From NCBI RefSeq assembly GCF_030407165.1, contig NZ_CP129111.1, forward strand, positions 186,001-250,000: a stretch of DNA of 64,000 nucleotides. Direction: 5' to 3'. Under the pieces are notes generated by a model. That model had not been told where the DNA came from. It saw only the letters and a program-made list of their open reading frames with translations, and ran no database searches. Below are positions 9,912 through 18,326 of this stretch, one piece after another. Both the position numbers and the translations under genes were made by a program. Source of the stretch: Fontisubflavum oceani. GTDB lineage: Bacteria; Pseudomonadota; Alphaproteobacteria; Rhodobacterales; Rhodobacteraceae. The first letter of the stretch is position 1, and each line of letters begins with the position of its first letter.

Positions 9912-10979
9912 CTAGTCGTCCTTGGTCTCGCCAAGGCCCTGATAGAGCAAACTCTGCTTATATTGCTCCACCCCATATCGGACCAAAACACCGATCACGG
10001 CCGCGACCGGCACCGCCACCAATAGGCCAACAAAGCCGAACACCGCGCCAAAGGCTGAAAGCGCAAAGATCAACCACACCGGGTGCAGTCCGACCGAGCC
10101 ACCCACCAGATTGGGGGTCAGGATATTGCCCTCGACAACTTGGCCAACTTGAAAAATCGCCGCCACGGCAACGATCCACCACCATTCGCCCCAGAACTGG
10201 AAGAGCGCCAAGCCGACGGCCAGCACCCCGCCGAACAGCGCCCCGATATAGGGGATGAACGAGATCAAACCGGCGATAAACCCGACAACAACGCCGAATT
10301 GCAGGCCGATAATCATCAAGGCAACGGCATAGAACGTGCCCAGGATCAGGCAGACCGTCCCCTGGCCGCGGACGAAACTCGCCAAGGTCTGATCAATCTC
10401 AGACGCCAGACGGCGGATGACCGGGCGGTGATCGCGCGGCAGAAGATCGTCGATCCGGGCCACCATCCGGTCCCAATCCCACAGCAGATAGAATGAGACG
10501 ACGGGCACAACGACGATGAACACGATGACATTGATCACCGACATGGCCGAACTCAATACGCCATTGAGCAACTCACCGCCACGGGATTGGATCGTCTCGC
10601 CGATTGCCACGAGCGAGCCCCGGAGTGGTGAGCTCTCATCCATCAATTGCGGGAACTGCGTAATTAGGAAATCGCGCAATTGGATGAAAAGATCAGGTGC
10701 CGCGGAGATGAGGCCCGTGAGCTGACTGATCAGAAGCGGCACCACGATCAGCGCGGCAATGACAACGGCCAGCAGCGCCATCAAAGAAATCAGAACCGTG
10801 GCCCAGATACGTTTGAGCCCCTTTGCTTCAAGCCAATCGGCCACAGGATCAAGGAAATACGCCACGGCACCGCCGACGACGAACGGCAAAATGACATCGC
10901 CAAGCGCCCACAGGATCAAAAGGAATACCGCAAAGGCGATGCCCCAATAGATCAGTTGTTGTCGGACCGGCAAAGCCAT
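9912..10979 (-). CDS. AI-2E family transporter (PerM/YdiK-like membrane protein)
   Basis: A 355-residue inner-membrane protein with about eight hydrophobic segments: two near the N-terminus, one near residues 60-80, one near 150, and a C-terminal cluster from about residue 205. It shows the family-typical ISFIPYIGALFGGVLAVGLA and GNILTPNLVGGSVGLHPVWL segments. Members have been linked to autoinducer-2 export or ion antiport, so the substrate is open. The first gene of the AI-2E, hdaA, ppk, ppx run. Confidence 0.87.
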   Translation of the reverse strand: MALPVRQQLIYWGIAFAVFLLILWALGDVILPFVVGGAVAYFLDPVADWLEAKGLKRIWATVLISLMALLAVVIAALIVVPLLISQLTGLISAAPDLFIQLRDFLITQFPQLMDESSPLRGSLVAIGETIQSRGGELLNGVLSSAMSVINVIVFIVVVPVVSFYLLWDWDRMVARIDDLLPRDHRPVIRRLASEIDQTLASFVRGQGTVCLILGTFYAVALMIIGLQFGVVVGFIAGLISFIPYIGALFGGVLAVGLALFQFWGEWWWIVAVAAIFQVGQVVEGNILTPNLVGGSVGLHPVWLIFALSAFGAVFGFVGLLVAVPVAAVIGVLVRYGVEQYKQSLLYQGLGETKDD

Positions 10980-11049
10980 AACGCGCGGGTCTCCTTCCTG
11001 CCCCTTGATGCGACAGGGGCCGGATCAGGGCAAGAGCAAACCCAAAGGC

Positions 11050-11092
11050 CGGTTTCCGCGAGGAAACCGACCGGAAAACGTGCGTTTTCCGG
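11050..11092 (-). terminator. Tandem hairpins after mutB
   Basis: Two adjacent inverted repeats fill the gap behind mutB: GGTTTCC-GCGA-GGAAACC (11051-11068) and a 10-bp stem CCGGAAAACG / CGTTTTCCGG (11071-11092). Only short T tracts are present, so termination is inferred from position and stem strength. Confidence 0.5.
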
Positions 11093-11125
11093 CTCCCTCT
11101 CCTCAATCTCTCAATATTGCGCGGA

Positions 11126-13258
11126 TCAGCCTCGGGCTTCCCCAATCAAGCGCAGAATGTCCTGAGCCGCTTCCGGGATGTTCGTGCCGGGCCCAAAGAT
11201 GGCTTTGACACCAGCATTTTGCAGGAACTCGTAGTCCTGATGCGGGATCACGCCGCCACAAATCACGATGATATCTCCGGCATCATTGGCCTTCAGCGCC
11301 TCGATCAGCTTTGGCGCGAGGGTTTTGTGCCCGGCGGCCTGAGACGAGATGCCGATGACATGAACGTCATTGTCGATCGCGTCCTGCGCTGCCTCTTCCG
11401 GGGTTTGGAAGAGCGGCCCCACATCCACATCGAAGCCGATATCGGCAAAGGCCGTGGCGATCACCTTCGCACCCCGGTCATGCCCATCCTGGCCCATTTT
11501 CACCACCAGCATACGCGGGCGGCGGCCCTCTGCCTCGGCGAATTTCTCTACATCGGCCTGGATCGCCGCGAAGCCTTCATCGCCTTCATAGGCGGCACCA
11601 TAGACACCAGCCAGGGTTTTCACTTCCGCCCGGTGGCGGCCAAAGGATTTTTCCATCGCCATGCTGATCTCCCCCACGGATGCCCGCGCGCGGGCCGCTT
11701 CCACGGCCAGTTCCAACAGATTTCCAGTGCCGGTCGAGGCGGCCTGCTCAAGCGCCGCAAGGGCACCCTCGCAGGCCGCCGCATCACGCGTCTCGCGGAT
11801 GCGCGCCAGCCGCGCCACCTGCGCCTCCCGAACCGCGGTGTTGTCAATTTCGAGAATATCGATCGGGTCTTCCTCGGTCAGCCGGTACTTGTTCACCCCG
11901 ACAATCACCTCATCGCCCCGGTCGATCATCGCCTGGCGCTTGGCCGCGCTTTCCTCGATCCGAAGCTTCGGCATGCCGGTGGCGACAGCTTTGGTCATGC
12001 CGCCCATCTCTTCGACCTCTTCGATCAGGGCCCAAGCCTGCTCGATCAGTTCTGCCGTCAGCGCTTCGACATAGTAGGACCCCGCCAACGGGTCGACCAC
12101 ATTGGTCACGCCGGTTTCTTCTTGCAAAATCAACTGCGTATTCCGAGCAATCCGAGCGGCAAACTCGGTGGGCAATGCAATGGCTTCGTCCAGAGCGTTG
12201 GTATGCAGCGACTGCGTACCACCCAGAACCGCACTCATTGCTTCATAGGCAGTGCGGACAACGTTGTTATAGGGATCCTGCTCCTGCAGGCTGACCCCCG
12301 AGGTCTGACAGTGGGTCCGAAGCATCTTGGAGCGTTCGGATTTCGCACCGAACTCCGTCATGATCCGGTGCCAGAGGAACCGTGCCGCGCGGAGCTTGGC
12401 CGCCTCCATGAAGAAATTCATCCCGATGGCGAAGAAGAAGCTCAGCCGCCCGGCGAATTTGTCGACATCCATGCCACGGGCCATTGCCGCGCGCACATAT
12501 TCGCGGCCATCGGCCAGCGTATAGGCCAGCTCTTGCACAAGGTTCGCCCCCGCCTCCTGCATGTGATAGCCGGAGATCGAGATCGAGTTGAATTTGGGCA
12601 TCTCGTTCGACGTATATTCGATGATATCGGCAATGATCCGCATCGAGGCCTCGGGCGGGTAGATATAAGTGTTCCGCACCATGAACTCTTTCAGAATGTC
12701 GTTCTGAATGGTGCCAGAGAGCACCGCGCGCTCATGGCCCTGCTCCTCACCTGCCACGATGAAATTCGCCAGGATCGGGATCACCGCACCGTTCATCGTC
12801 ATCGAGACAGAGACCTTATCAAGTGGGATCCCGTCGAAGAGGATTTTCATATCCTCCACACTATCAATCGCCACACCGGCCTTGCCCACATCACCCACAA
12901 CGCGGGGATGATCGCTGTCATACCCCCGATGCGTGGCCAGATCGAAGGCGACGGACACGCCTTGCTGCCCGGCGGCCAGCGCTTTGCGGTAAAAGGCATT
13001 CGACTCTTCCGCCGTCGAGAAACCCGCATATTGCCGGATCGTCCAGGGCCGCCCGGCATACATCGTCGCCTTCACGCCCCGGGTAAACGGCGCCTCGCCC
13101 GGTACACCCCCCATATGTGGCAGGTCCGTCGCATCTTCAGAGGTATAGAGCGGTTTGACCGGGATGCCCTCCAGCGTGTCCCAGGTCAGATCGTCCAAGG
13201 CGCGACCGCGCAACTCTTTCGCGGCCAGGTCACGCCAGGCGTCGGTGTTCTCCGTCAT
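11126..13258 (-). CDS. mutB: Methylmalonyl-CoA mutase (large subunit)
   Basis: A 710-residue adenosylcobalamin enzyme that turns methylmalonyl-CoA into succinyl-CoA, the last step of propionyl-CoA assimilation. The N-terminal TIM-barrel substrate domain is complete (TMYAGRPWTIRQYAGFSTAE). The C-terminal cobalamin domain has the DGHDRG form of the DxHxxG cobalt-binding motif near residue 590. Length matches the usual single-chain-type large subunit; no small subunit is seen. AGAGGA lies eight bases before the ATG. It belongs with pccA and pccB further along the same strand but is separated from pccA by a gene on the other strand, so it has its own promoter region. Methylmalonyl-CoA epimerase is not in the window. 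Confidence 0.95.
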   Translation of the reverse strand: MTENTDAWRDLAAKELRGRALDDLTWDTLEGIPVKPLYTSEDATDLPHMGGVPGEAPFTRGVKATMYAGRPWTIRQYAGFSTAEESNAFYRKALAAGQQGVSVAFDLATHRGYDSDHPRVVGDVGKAGVAIDSVEDMKILFDGIPLDKVSVSMTMNGAVIPILANFIVAGEEQGHERAVLSGTIQNDILKEFMVRNTYIYPPEASMRIIADIIEYTSNEMPKFNSISISGYHMQEAGANLVQELAYTLADGREYVRAAMARGMDVDKFAGRLSFFFAIGMNFFMEAAKLRAARFLWHRIMTEFGAKSERSKMLRTHCQTSGVSLQEQDPYNNVVRTAYEAMSAVLGGTQSLHTNALDEAIALPTEFAARIARNTQLILQEETGVTNVVDPLAGSYYVEALTAELIEQAWALIEEVEEMGGMTKAVATGMPKLRIEESAAKRQAMIDRGDEVIVGVNKYRLTEEDPIDILEIDNTAVREAQVARLARIRETRDAAACEGALAALEQAASTGTGNLLELAVEAARARASVGEISMAMEKSFGRHRAEVKTLAGVYGAAYEGDEGFAAIQADVEKFAEAEGRRPRMLVVKMGQDGHDRGAKVIATAFADIGFDVDVGPLFQTPEEAAQDAIDNDVHVIGISSQAAGHKTLAPKLIEALKANDAGDIIVICGGVIPHQDYEFLQNAGVKAIFGPGTNIPEAAQDILRLIGEARG

Positions 13259-13401
13259 ATTAGGATCCTCTTACTTGTCTTGTCGCGTCCCGATCTGTGG
13301 TCGGGCCGTCGATATCTCGTCGCAGCTCAGCGGCCTTGACGGACCACCAAGGCAGGTTTCCCGGCAAACGGGGCCGCCCGAGCAGTAGCGAACCTTGCAC
13401 C

Positions 13402-13423
13402 GGCTTAAGCCCTTCAATTGAAG
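13402..13423. promoter_or_regulatory. Two adjacent perfect palindromes between mutB and the DUF4174 gene
   Basis: In the 304-bp divergent gap 13259-13563, GGCTTAAGCC (13402-13411) is directly followed by CTTCAATTGAAG (13412-13423). Both are perfect palindromes. The place suggests operator sites for mutB or its neighbour, but no regulator is known to me that binds this pair. I see no clear TTTGCAAA-type PccR site here and no small gene in the rest of the gap. Confidence 0.35.
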
Positions 13424-13563
13424 CAGGTTTCGCCCGCCACAATGCCGCAGCGCATCTGTGAGCCAGGCAAATCAGGTTTTTGCCGCAATCCGAGGCGTAT
13501 TGCGCCACGAAACACTTCGCATTCCTTCGCTGACCCCCTATATCTGGCAGAGACGGAGGATTC

Positions 13564-14046
13564 ATGCGCGCATCCCTACTGACCAGCCTAACCCTTGGTT
13601 TTTCACTCTTTCTCGCCTTGCCCGGGGCAGCGCAAGATGTTGCGATGGCGCAAAACGAGACTGGGGAAACCGAAACCGAGGCTGTTGATCCGCTGGAACC
13701 GCGCAGCGCGGTTGATTTGGATTTGAACGACTTTCTTTGGGTCTCCAGACCGATTGTGGTCTTTGCCGACACCGATGCCGATCCCAGATTCCGCGAGCAA
13801 ATGGCGCTTCTGGCCGACCGGCCCGACCCGCTTTTGGAACGCGATGTGGTGATCATCTTCGACATCGACCCCGAGGCCCAGTCAGAGATTCGCCGCCAGC
13901 TGCGCCCGCGCGGCTTTGCACTCGTGCTGATGGACAAAGACGGCACGGTCAATCTGCGCCGCCCCTCGCCACGCGATGTGCGCGAGATCATGCGCGCCAT
14001 CGACAACATGCCGCTCCGCATCGAAGAGTTGCGGTCGGGCGGATAG
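13564..14046 (+). CDS. DUF4174 domain exported protein
   Basis: A 160-residue protein with an N-terminal signal sequence (hydrophobic stretch to GAAQD) and a DUF4174-like domain (FLWVSRPIVVFADT through GFALVLMDKDGTVNLRRPSP). The fold resembles thioredoxin-like proteins, but the CxxC is absent, so a redox role is not supported. Function unknown. GACGGAGG precedes the ATG. It sits on the plus strand between mutB and pccA and converges on pccA with a 39-bp gap. Confidence 0.78.
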   Translation: MRASLLTSLTLGFSLFLALPGAAQDVAMAQNETGETETEAVDPLEPRSAVDLDLNDFLWVSRPIVVFADTDADPRFREQMALLADRPDPLLERDVVIIFDIDPEAQSEIRRQLRPRGFALVLMDKDGTVNLRRPSPRDVREIMRAIDNMPLRIEELRSGG

Positions 14047-14085
14047 CCCGCGCCAGGGATATGCGGAACGGCCCAGGTCACCGGA

Positions 14086-16131
14086 TCACTCGAACTCCAT
14101 AATCACGTCATCGACCGCAAGGCTATCACCGGCGCCTGCGTTGATCTTGGCGACCACGCCTTTCTTCTCGGCACGCAGGATGTTTTCCATCTTCATCGCC
14201 TCGATGGTGCAAAGCGCTTGGCCTTCCTGCACCTCATCGCCCTCGGCCACATCAACCTTCACGATCAAGCCCGGCATCGGGCAGAGCAGCAACCGCGACG
14301 TATCCGGCGGTAGCTTCTCCGGCATCAGCCCCGCCAATTCGGCCTGCCTTGGCGTTCGGACCACCGCTTTGAGATCCGCACCGCGATACCGGAGCCGCGC
14401 ACCGCCTCGGATGAAATCGGTCTTCACGATCATCGGACGCTCACCCACGCTGCCTTCAAACAGCGTATCGCCAAGCTGCCAGTCCGAGTTCACCTTGAAA
14501 TGACTGTCATCGGCGAAGGTCACCTCGGTGCCGAAATCGGTCTCTTCGATATGGACCGGGAAGGATTCCTTGCCGACAAACACCACCCAATCGGGGGCAA
14601 CGCGGCGCGAATGATTGGGCATCGTGCCGCTGATCTTGGCAGCCCGCTCCTCTTTCAACATCTTCATATGCGCCGCGACCGCAGCCAGATGTTTCAGATC
14701 ATTGCCCTGTGGCGTCACGCCCTCGAACCCATCGGGATATTCCTCCTCGATAAAGGCCGTCGTGATCTCGCCCGAGACAAAACGCGGATGGTCCATCACG
14801 GCAGCGAGGAATGGCAGATTGTGCCCAATCCCTTCCAGCTCGAACCCATCGAGCGCGTTGCGCATGCCTTCAATCGCTGCGGGCCTATCCGGTGCCCAGG
14901 TGCAGAGCTTGGCGATCATCGGGTCATAATACATCGAAATCTCGCCGCCCTCGAAGACGCCGGTGTCATTCCGCACCGCCGTTGTGCCGCTTGGAGCCTC
15001 ACCTTGCCACTTGTCACTGTCCAGGAGCGGCCCAGACGCGATTTCCGCCGGCGGGCGATAACGCACGAGACGCCCGATGGAAGGCAGGAAGCCGCGATAC
15101 GGGTCCTCAGCGTAAAGCCGACTCTCGATCGCCCAACCGGTCAGCGTGATGTCGTCTTGCCCAAAGGGCAGCGCCTCTCCGCCCGCAACGCGGATCATCT
15201 GCTCCACCAGATCGACGCCGGTGATCAGCTCCGTCACCGGATGTTCCACCTGAAGCCGGGTGTTCATCTCAAGGAAATAGAAGTTTTTCTCACCATCAAC
15301 GATGAATTCGACCGTGCCCGCACTGGTGTATCCGACCGCTTCGGCCAAGGCGACGGCCTGCTCCCCCATCGCTTTCCGCGTGGCCTCATCCAGGAACGGC
15401 GACGGGGCCTCTTCGATCACCTTTTGGTTCCGGCGTTGGATCGAGCATTCCCGCTCACCCAGATAGACCGCGTTGCCATGGCTGTCAGCCAGAACCTGAA
15501 TCTCGATATGGCGTGGTTGGGTGACGAACTTCTCAATGAAAATCCGGTCATCGCCGAAGCTGCTGGCCGCTTCGTTTTTCGAGCTTTGGAAACCTTCGCG
15601 CGCTTCGTCATCATTCCAAGCGATCCGCATGCCCTTGCCGCCACCACCAGCGCTGGCTTTGATCATCACCGGATAGCCAATCTCATTCGAGATTTTGACT
15701 GCCTCTTCGGCATCCTCGATCAGCCCCATATAGCCGGGCACGGTGCTCACCCCCGCCTCTTGAGCAATCTTTTTCGAGGTGATCTTGTCGCCCATCGATT
15801 CAATTGCACCAGCAGGCGGGCCGACAAAGGCCACGCCTTCGGCTTCGAGGGCCTCAGCGAATTTCTTGTTTTCAGAAAGAAAGCCATAGCCTGGATGCAC
15901 AGCCTCAGCGCCCGTGTCGCGGATCGCCTGCATCACCTTGTCGATCACGATGTAGCTTTCCGACGCGGCTGGCGGCCCAATATGTACCGCTTCATCGGCC
16001 ATCTTCACATGCAGCGCATTGCGATCCGCATCGGAATAGATCGCAACCGTCTTGATCCCCATCTTCTGCGCTGTCTTGATCACGCGGCAAGCAATCTCGC
16101 CGCGATTGGCGATGAGCAGTTTCTTGAACAT
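14086..16131 (-). CDS. pccA: Propionyl-CoA carboxylase, alpha (biotin) subunit
   Basis: A 681-residue fusion of biotin carboxylase and biotin carboxyl carrier domains. With PccB it converts propionyl-CoA to methylmalonyl-CoA. The start at 16131 gives MFKKLLIANRGEIACRVI and has AGAAGGGG upstream; an in-frame start at 16158 lacks this. The ATP-grasp glycine loop KASAGGGGKGMRIA is near residue 160, the EMNTRLQVEHPVTE motif near 285, the BT linker domain in the 500s, and the biotinylation site EAMKMEN near residue 645. A terminator separates it from the gene upstream, so it may be transcribed apart from pccB. Confidence 0.95.
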   Translation of the reverse strand: MFKKLLIANRGEIACRVIKTAQKMGIKTVAIYSDADRNALHVKMADEAVHIGPPAASESYIVIDKVMQAIRDTGAEAVHPGYGFLSENKKFAEALEAEGVAFVGPPAGAIESMGDKITSKKIAQEAGVSTVPGYMGLIEDAEEAVKISNEIGYPVMIKASAGGGGKGMRIAWNDDEAREGFQSSKNEAASSFGDDRIFIEKFVTQPRHIEIQVLADSHGNAVYLGERECSIQRRNQKVIEEAPSPFLDEATRKAMGEQAVALAEAVGYTSAGTVEFIVDGEKNFYFLEMNTRLQVEHPVTELITGVDLVEQMIRVAGGEALPFGQDDITLTGWAIESRLYAEDPYRGFLPSIGRLVRYRPPAEIASGPLLDSDKWQGEAPSGTTAVRNDTGVFEGGEISMYYDPMIAKLCTWAPDRPAAIEGMRNALDGFELEGIGHNLPFLAAVMDHPRFVSGEITTAFIEEEYPDGFEGVTPQGNDLKHLAAVAAHMKMLKEERAAKISGTMPNHSRRVAPDWVVFVGKESFPVHIEETDFGTEVTFADDSHFKVNSDWQLGDTLFEGSVGERPMIVKTDFIRGGARLRYRGADLKAVVRTPRQAELAGLMPEKLPPDTSRLLLCPMPGLIVKVDVAEGDEVQEGQALCTIEAMKMENILRAEKKGVVAKINAGAGDSLAVDDVIMEFE

Positions 16132-16176
16132 TATTGGCTGTCCCCTTCTTTCAGGCATGGTGGCCTGTCTTCAACA

Positions 16177-16213
16177 CAAAAAAGGCCGACTGGGGTCCTG
16201 CCCCGGCGGCCTT
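16177..16213 (-). terminator. Rho-independent terminator (minus strand)
   Basis: On the minus strand, AAGGCCG pairs with CGGCCTT around an inner GGGG/CCCC stem, followed by TTTTTT and then GTG. It ends the small lipoprotein gene 16252-16455 and stands between it and pccA. Confidence 0.75.
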
Positions 16214-16251
16214 CTGTTAGATCGTTGGTACGGGTTGTGGCGGGTCGCGCC

Positions 16252-16455
16252 TTAGTTGCAGAGCCCTGCGTCGTCGCAAAGCGCGCCGCCGGCCGCACCG
16301 ATAAGCACACCAGTTGCGATATTGCCGTTAAGCGCGGCTGCGGTGACACCACCGGCCGCGGCGCCAAGACCGGCGCGTTCCAAATCGGACGCCACGCAAG
16401 CCGATAGGCCCAGTGTGGCAACAAGGACGAGTGTGAGTTTGTAGGTTCCGCGCAT
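16252..16455 (-). CDS. Small lipoprotein with glycine-rich hydrophobic segment
   Basis: A 67-residue protein with a lipoprotein signal ending in a lipobox (TLGLSACVAS, Cys 20), then a Gly/Ala-rich hydrophobic stretch (GLGAAAGGVTAAALNG; GVLIGAAGGALCDD) like a glycine zipper. It is predicted to sit in an outer or inner membrane envelope layer; no enzyme function is visible. AGGAGA precedes the ATG. It has terminator hairpins on both sides, so it looks like a single-gene unit inside the propionate locus. Confidence 0.75.
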   Translation of the reverse strand: MRGTYKLTLVLVATLGLSACVASDLERAGLGAAAGGVTAAALNGNIATGVLIGAAGGALCDDAGLCN

Positions 16456-16517
16456 TGTGCGTCTTCTCCTGTCGATTTTATGCCTCTATCGCGACAGCCT
16501 ACCTCAGTTCGCCCCCG

Positions 16518-16554
16518 GAAAAAAGGCGGTCGGCACAGAAACCTGGCCGACCGC
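16518..16554 (-). terminator. Rho-independent terminator (minus strand), distal of two
   Basis: A perfect 9-bp stem GCGGTCGGC / GCCGACCGC with an 11-base loop is followed on the minus strand by C and a six-T run. It stands behind a first terminator at 16640-16688 for the same upstream gene. A further hairpin (ACCGGCCC / GGGCCGGT, 16587-16620) lies between them without a T tract. Confidence 0.7.
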
Positions 16555-16639
16555 TTCGAAGGGGAAGGGTAACACGTCTTGTCACGACCGGCCCGAAAAC
16601 AGCTGGGGACAGGGGCCGGTAAAAGGACGTTGGCACAGG

Positions 16640-16688
16640 AAAAACCGGCCCAAAAGGACAAGTTACCGGCAAATTTGCTTTGGGCCGG
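16640..16688 (-). terminator. Rho-independent terminator (minus strand), proximal
   Basis: On the minus strand CCGGCCCAAA pairs with TTTGGGCCGG across a 24-base loop and is followed by five T. It lies just behind the stop of the gene 16721-17095. Confidence 0.7.
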
Positions 16689-16720
16689 AAACCGCGCAAT
16701 CGAGAAGAGCATAGGCAGCA

Positions 16721-17095
16721 TCATGCCGATCCGCCCTCCCAAATACCGCGCCCGTCAAAAGCCTCAGGGAAAGATGCGCGGGCGCGACCCTCATCAATTT
16801 GCAGAAGGGCGTCATAACTCTTGGGATCAAATGGATCTTCGGCGACAACGACTTCACGACCGAACACCCAACTCAGCCGTCCGGCATCCAGGTTTCCGCG
16901 CTCAAAAGGCTCTGAGCCGAAATAGAGCCAAAGCGCCTCCATGAAAGCCGCGTCCGCGCGCCGATCGGCGGGGCGTCGGTCGGCATGGCGCTCCCGCCGG
17001 ATAAGCGGTGTTGCTCCTGCCTTGTTTTCACGGCGGATGGTGAATTGATAATCGCTGCCCGGAAGGCGGCCAGGGAAGCCGCGATGCTTGATCAT
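16721..17095 (-). CDS. Hypothetical protein in the propionate locus
   Basis: About 124 residues, no signal peptide or membrane segment. The first half is very basic (many R/H, ADRRPADRRADAAF); the second is acidic and more regular (EALWLYFGSEPFERG, LSWVFGREVVVAEDPFDPKSYDALLQI). I do not recognise a family. The start is taken at ATG 17095 behind GGGGG; a TTG at 17107 is in frame. It begins 22 bases after the stop of the lipoprotein gene upstream, and terminators follow it. The odd basic N-terminus could mean that the true start is further in. Confidence 0.6.
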   Translation of the reverse strand: MIKHRGFPGRLPGSDYQFTIRRENKAGATPLIRRERHADRRPADRRADAAFMEALWLYFGSEPFERGNLDAGRLSWVFGREVVVAEDPFDPKSYDALLQIDEGRARASFPEAFDGRGIWEGGSA

Positions 17096-17116
17096 CGCGG
17101 CCCCCAATTCTCAGAG

Positions 17117-17461
17117 TTACGGAACCCGTGGGCCACCAGCGGCGTTCTGACCACGCCCACCGGTCTGGGTCGAACTGTCGTCACCATCATCGCCAATCGG
17201 CTGACGTCCGCGATCGTAGACGGGCGGACAGATGGCCACATTCGCGCCAGCTGTGTAGCTTTCCTCACAGACCTCATCGCAGTTCGGAATATTCGGCGAA
17301 TAATTCGTACCGGGCACAGGATCACTTGGGACACAAAGCGCTTCGCCGGATTTGGAAAAGAGTGGCATCGCTCGCGCCACTTGCGGCTCTGGTGGCTGTG
17401 CACATCCGGCCAAAACCAACGCCGCGGGGCCCGCAATGGCCAACAATCGTATTCTAAGCAT
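17117..17461 (-). CDS. Putative lipoprotein, Cys-containing
   Basis: A 114-residue protein with a lipoprotein signal (LVLAGCAQPP, lipobox Cys 20), a central part with paired cysteines (NIPNCDEVCEES; VAICPPV) and a Gly/Gln-rich disordered tail. AAGGGGAG lies eight bases before the ATG. Function unknown; it is in a run of small exported proteins between pccB and pccA. Confidence 0.75.
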   Translation of the reverse strand: MLRIRLLAIAGPAALVLAGCAQPPEPQVARAMPLFSKSGEALCVPSDPVPGTNYSPNIPNCDEVCEESYTAGANVAICPPVYDRGRQPIGDDGDDSSTQTGGRGQNAAGGPRVP

Positions 17462-17558
17462 GGGAGTCTCCCCTTCAAAAATGTGACTTCACAATACTGT
17501 GTTCGCGTCACATTACAAAGAGGTTCAAAAAAGATCGCCGCCGGAGTGGCCGCGATGT

Positions 17559-17586
17559 GCCGGACGGACAGCAAAGCCCGTCCGGC
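17559..17586 (-). terminator. Hairpin behind the 47-residue lipoprotein gene
   Basis: A perfect 9-bp stem GCCGGACGG / CCGTCCGGC lies ten bases behind the stop at 17597. No T-run follows on the minus strand, so it is only a possible terminator or RNA-stabilising element. Confidence 0.45.
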
Positions 17587-17596
17587 GAGGACACCG

Positions 17597-17740
17597 TCAG
17601 TTGTACTTGTTGTACACCGGTTCCTCGACAATAGGGGCCGGCTCGACAATGATGATTTCTTCCTGCGCGGGAGCCTGCGCACAAGCGGCGACGCTTGCCA
17701 AAAGTCCCAATGCAAGAAGCGCTTTGATGCTCTTGGACAT
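17597..17740 (-). CDS. 47-residue small lipoprotein
   Basis: Reading the minus strand from ATG 17740 gives MSKSIKALLALGLLASVAAC and then a short Glu/Pro-rich tail (AQAPAQEEIIIVEPAPIVEE, PVYNKYN). The signal and lipobox (SVAAC, Cys 20) are clear, leaving a mature lipopeptide of 28 residues. CAGGAGAG stands upstream. A hairpin follows the stop. Role unknown. Similar short lipoproteins ending in a Tyr/Lys-rich motif occur in Rhodobacterales as far as I recall, but I could not run a search. Confidence 0.7.
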   Translation of the reverse strand: MSKSIKALLALGLLASVAACAQAPAQEEIIIVEPAPIVEEPVYNKYN

Positions 17741-17942
17741 CTCGCTCTCCTGTTATGTGTGACCCTGCCGGGGTTGATCCCAGTCATGATCATTGGTTCG
17801 GTCACTTGGAGGTAACCAGGGCCGAAGATACCCTGAATTGGGATCAATCGACACCGGTTTCGCGGGACAGCTCGGGTCTGTGGCGCGCTTGCATCAAATG
17901 CTTGTCGGCATGAACCGCGATCCGCAACATATTGTGGCTGCA

Positions 17943-18326
17943 TCAAAAACCCTCCCAGATGCAGGAGTCGTCGTCAAAGACATACCCGGCAAAAACCTGC
18001 GCAGCCTCGGCATCGGCCTGCCCACGCGGCACCACCCGATCCATGATCTGCACAACGATCTGCACTGGCGGTTCGGGGGCAGCGTCTACAGCCTCCGGCG
18101 CGAAATGCGTGCATGCCCAATCCAAATCCTCCTGCGGGTCATCCTCGGCATCGGCAAGATCCGGGGCCAGAAGTCGGATCACCGCCCATAACTCCTCGGA
18201 ATAGGGCTGCACCTCATAGAGCACCTCGTGCAACGTCACCGCCATCCCCGACGGCGCGACCACCTCTTCCTCTTCCGCCTCCGCCGGTGCCGCCACGAGG
18301 GCGAGAGGGATCACCAACGCCTTCAT
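17943..18326 (-). CDS. Hypothetical exported protein, co-transcribed with pccB
   Basis: A 127-residue protein with a short signal-like N-terminus (MKALVIPLALVAAPAEAE) and an acidic body (VAPSGMAVTLHEVLYEVQPY, DDPQEDLDWACTHFA, FDDDSCIWEGF) with two cysteines that could form a disulfide. It resembles small exported Rhodobacterales proteins of unknown function (DUF6497-like, uncertain). Its ATG overlaps the RidA-like stop by four bases, so it is the third gene of a pccB operon. A 202-bp gap without a gene follows. Confidence 0.7.
   Translation of the reverse strand: MKALVIPLALVAAPAEAEEEEVVAPSGMAVTLHEVLYEVQPYSEELWAVIRLLAPDLADAEDDPQEDLDWACTHFAPEAVDAAPEPPVQIVVQIMDRVVPRGQADAEAAQVFAGYVFDDDSCIWEGF

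Noticed and set aside
13260..14081. Long open frame antisense to the DUF4174 gene
   Set aside because: The plus-strand protein has a signal peptide and recognisable domain; the antisense translation is Ser/Arg-rich without any family feature.
16587..16620. Hairpin ACCGGCCC/GGGCCGGT as a separate terminator
   Set aside because: No T-run follows on either usable side; it lies between two better terminators.
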